From: Gammaproteobacteria bacterium | GTDB lineage: Bacteria; Pseudomonadota; Gammaproteobacteria; Arenicellales; Poriferihabitantaceae | DNA: 43,512 bases | Direction: 5' to 3' | NCBI GenBank assembly: GCA_026709505.1 | Contig: JAPOSW010000031.1 | Coordinates: forward strand, 1-43,512 | Shown: positions 43,071 to 43,512 of the stretch, one piece after another | Layout: every line of letters starts with the position of its first letter | Position numbering within the stretch: the stretch's first letter is position 1 | Translations under genes and position numbers: made by a program | The notes under the pieces: model-generated | Seen by the model: only the letters and a program-made list of their open reading frames with translations | What the model was told of the DNA's origin: nothing | The model's database searches: none

Positions 43071-43512
43071 ATGGACAATGCGGTATCCATGCTCACCATA
43101 GGCAACCCGCTGGATAAGGCCATCGTAGCCCTTGCCTTCATGGCCGGGTTACGCCGTTCCGAGATTACCGCTCTAACTTGGAACGATCTTGAGGAATCCG
43201 AAAACGATAACCTACTCATTCATGTTCGCACTTCAAAAACCAATCGGGCCGGTGAGGATACCGACATAAGGTTATTGAAAAATGGCTTTGCCAAAGCCGT
43301 CCGGGATCTACGCTCCGGCGCAAGTGATGATGATTTGGTTATTGGCCTCAAACCGCAACGCATAAGCCAGCGGATTACTGCCCTTGCGAAACAAGCCGGC
43401 ATAACCCACAAGCTTACCGCTCATTCGGGCCGGGTTGGTTTGGCAAGCGAATTAACCGCCCGCGGTGCTTCCACAACCGAGACCATGTTAGCCGGTAATT
43501 GGAAGACCGCCC
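43071..43512 (+). CDS. Tyrosine recombinase/integrase, catalytic domain, cut by window edge
   Basis: The frame runs from an ATG at 43071 (GAGG just upstream) to the window end without a stop, 147 codons. LAFMAGLRRSEITALTW carries the first catalytic Arg of tyrosine recombinases. HVRTSKTNRAGEDTDIRLLK contains the conserved Lys region, and TAHSGRVGLASEL is the H-x-x-R box, followed by ARGASTTETMLAGNWKT with the W of the H/W position. The nucleophilic tyrosine lies beyond the window. The N-terminal DNA-binding domain is absent upstream (an in-frame TAG lies at about 43040), so the gene may be truncated or unusually short. Such enzymes mark integrated or mobile DNA. Confidence 0.8.
   Translation, partial: MDNAVSMLTIGNPLDKAIVALAFMAGLRRSEITALTWNDLEESENDNLLIHVRTSKTNRAGEDTDIRLLKNGFAKAVRDLRSGASDDDLVIGLKPQRISQRITALAKQAGITHKLTAHSGRVGLASELTARGASTTETMLAGNWKTA

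Noticed and set aside
1-43512. tRNA, rRNA, CRISPR arrays and riboswitches
   Set aside because: I looked for T-loop GTTCGA contexts, regularly spaced repeats and known leader motifs by eye and saw none that held up; short RNAs could be missed without a covariance search.

Overview
The window looks like a chromosomal segment of a gammaproteobacterium. The strongest evidence is the minus-strand block gyrA, pheA, tyrA, aroA, cmk, rpsA, ihfB, lapA, lapB (with ugd after it), and the neighbourhood mfd, csiV and mtnP, both of which are gammaproteobacterial arrangements. A 1607-residue NAD-dependent glutamate dehydrogenase, FxsA and LapA/LapB fit the same placement. Base composition is near 50 % GC by eye. 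I cannot name a genus.

Layout. Positions 1-1250 are mobile-element debris: the start of an IS30-family transposase with its element end, and a frameshifted IS110-family remnant. Positions 1247-6255 hold fxsA, a choline-sulfatase, the molybdopterin genes moaB (minus) and moaD-moaE (plus), a membrane-anchored TlpA-like thioredoxin and a DEDDy 3'-5' exonuclease. Positions 6339-12948 are an accessory block: a single-chain restriction-methylation candidate, then decayed genes (an AAA-ATPase-like/PD-(D/E)XK gene, a TumE-like toxin, a TumA-like antitoxin and an unrecognised remnant), then an intact AlbA_2-HATPase protein. Positions 12989-19583 carry gdhB, a HugZ-like protein, a glutathione transferase and ChaC.

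Positions 19838-21717 encode a two-lobed TbpB-like surface lipoprotein. Its best start codon, which has a good ribosome binding site, is separated from the rest of the frame by 15 C residues and a TC repeat, and is out of frame at the length seen here. This looks like a phase-variation switch and is the most notable finding.

Positions 22056-29505 hold hinT, ispF-ispD, mfd-csiV, mtnP and an RmlA-like protein that has lost its nucleotide-binding and catalytic motifs but is translationally coupled to mtnP. From 29738 to 42151 runs the long minus-strand housekeeping cluster from ugd back to gyrA, covering UDP-glucuronate formation, lipopolysaccharide assembly control, IHF, ribosomal protein S1, CMP kinase, aromatic amino-acid synthesis and DNA gyrase. 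The window ends in a tyrosine recombinase cut by the edge.

Several start codons given here (moaB, moaD, the exonuclease, gdhB, hugZ, the GST, chaC, mfd, lapB, cmk, aroA, tyrA, gyrA) are shorter than the maximal open frame; they were chosen by family length, start codon and ribosome binding site.
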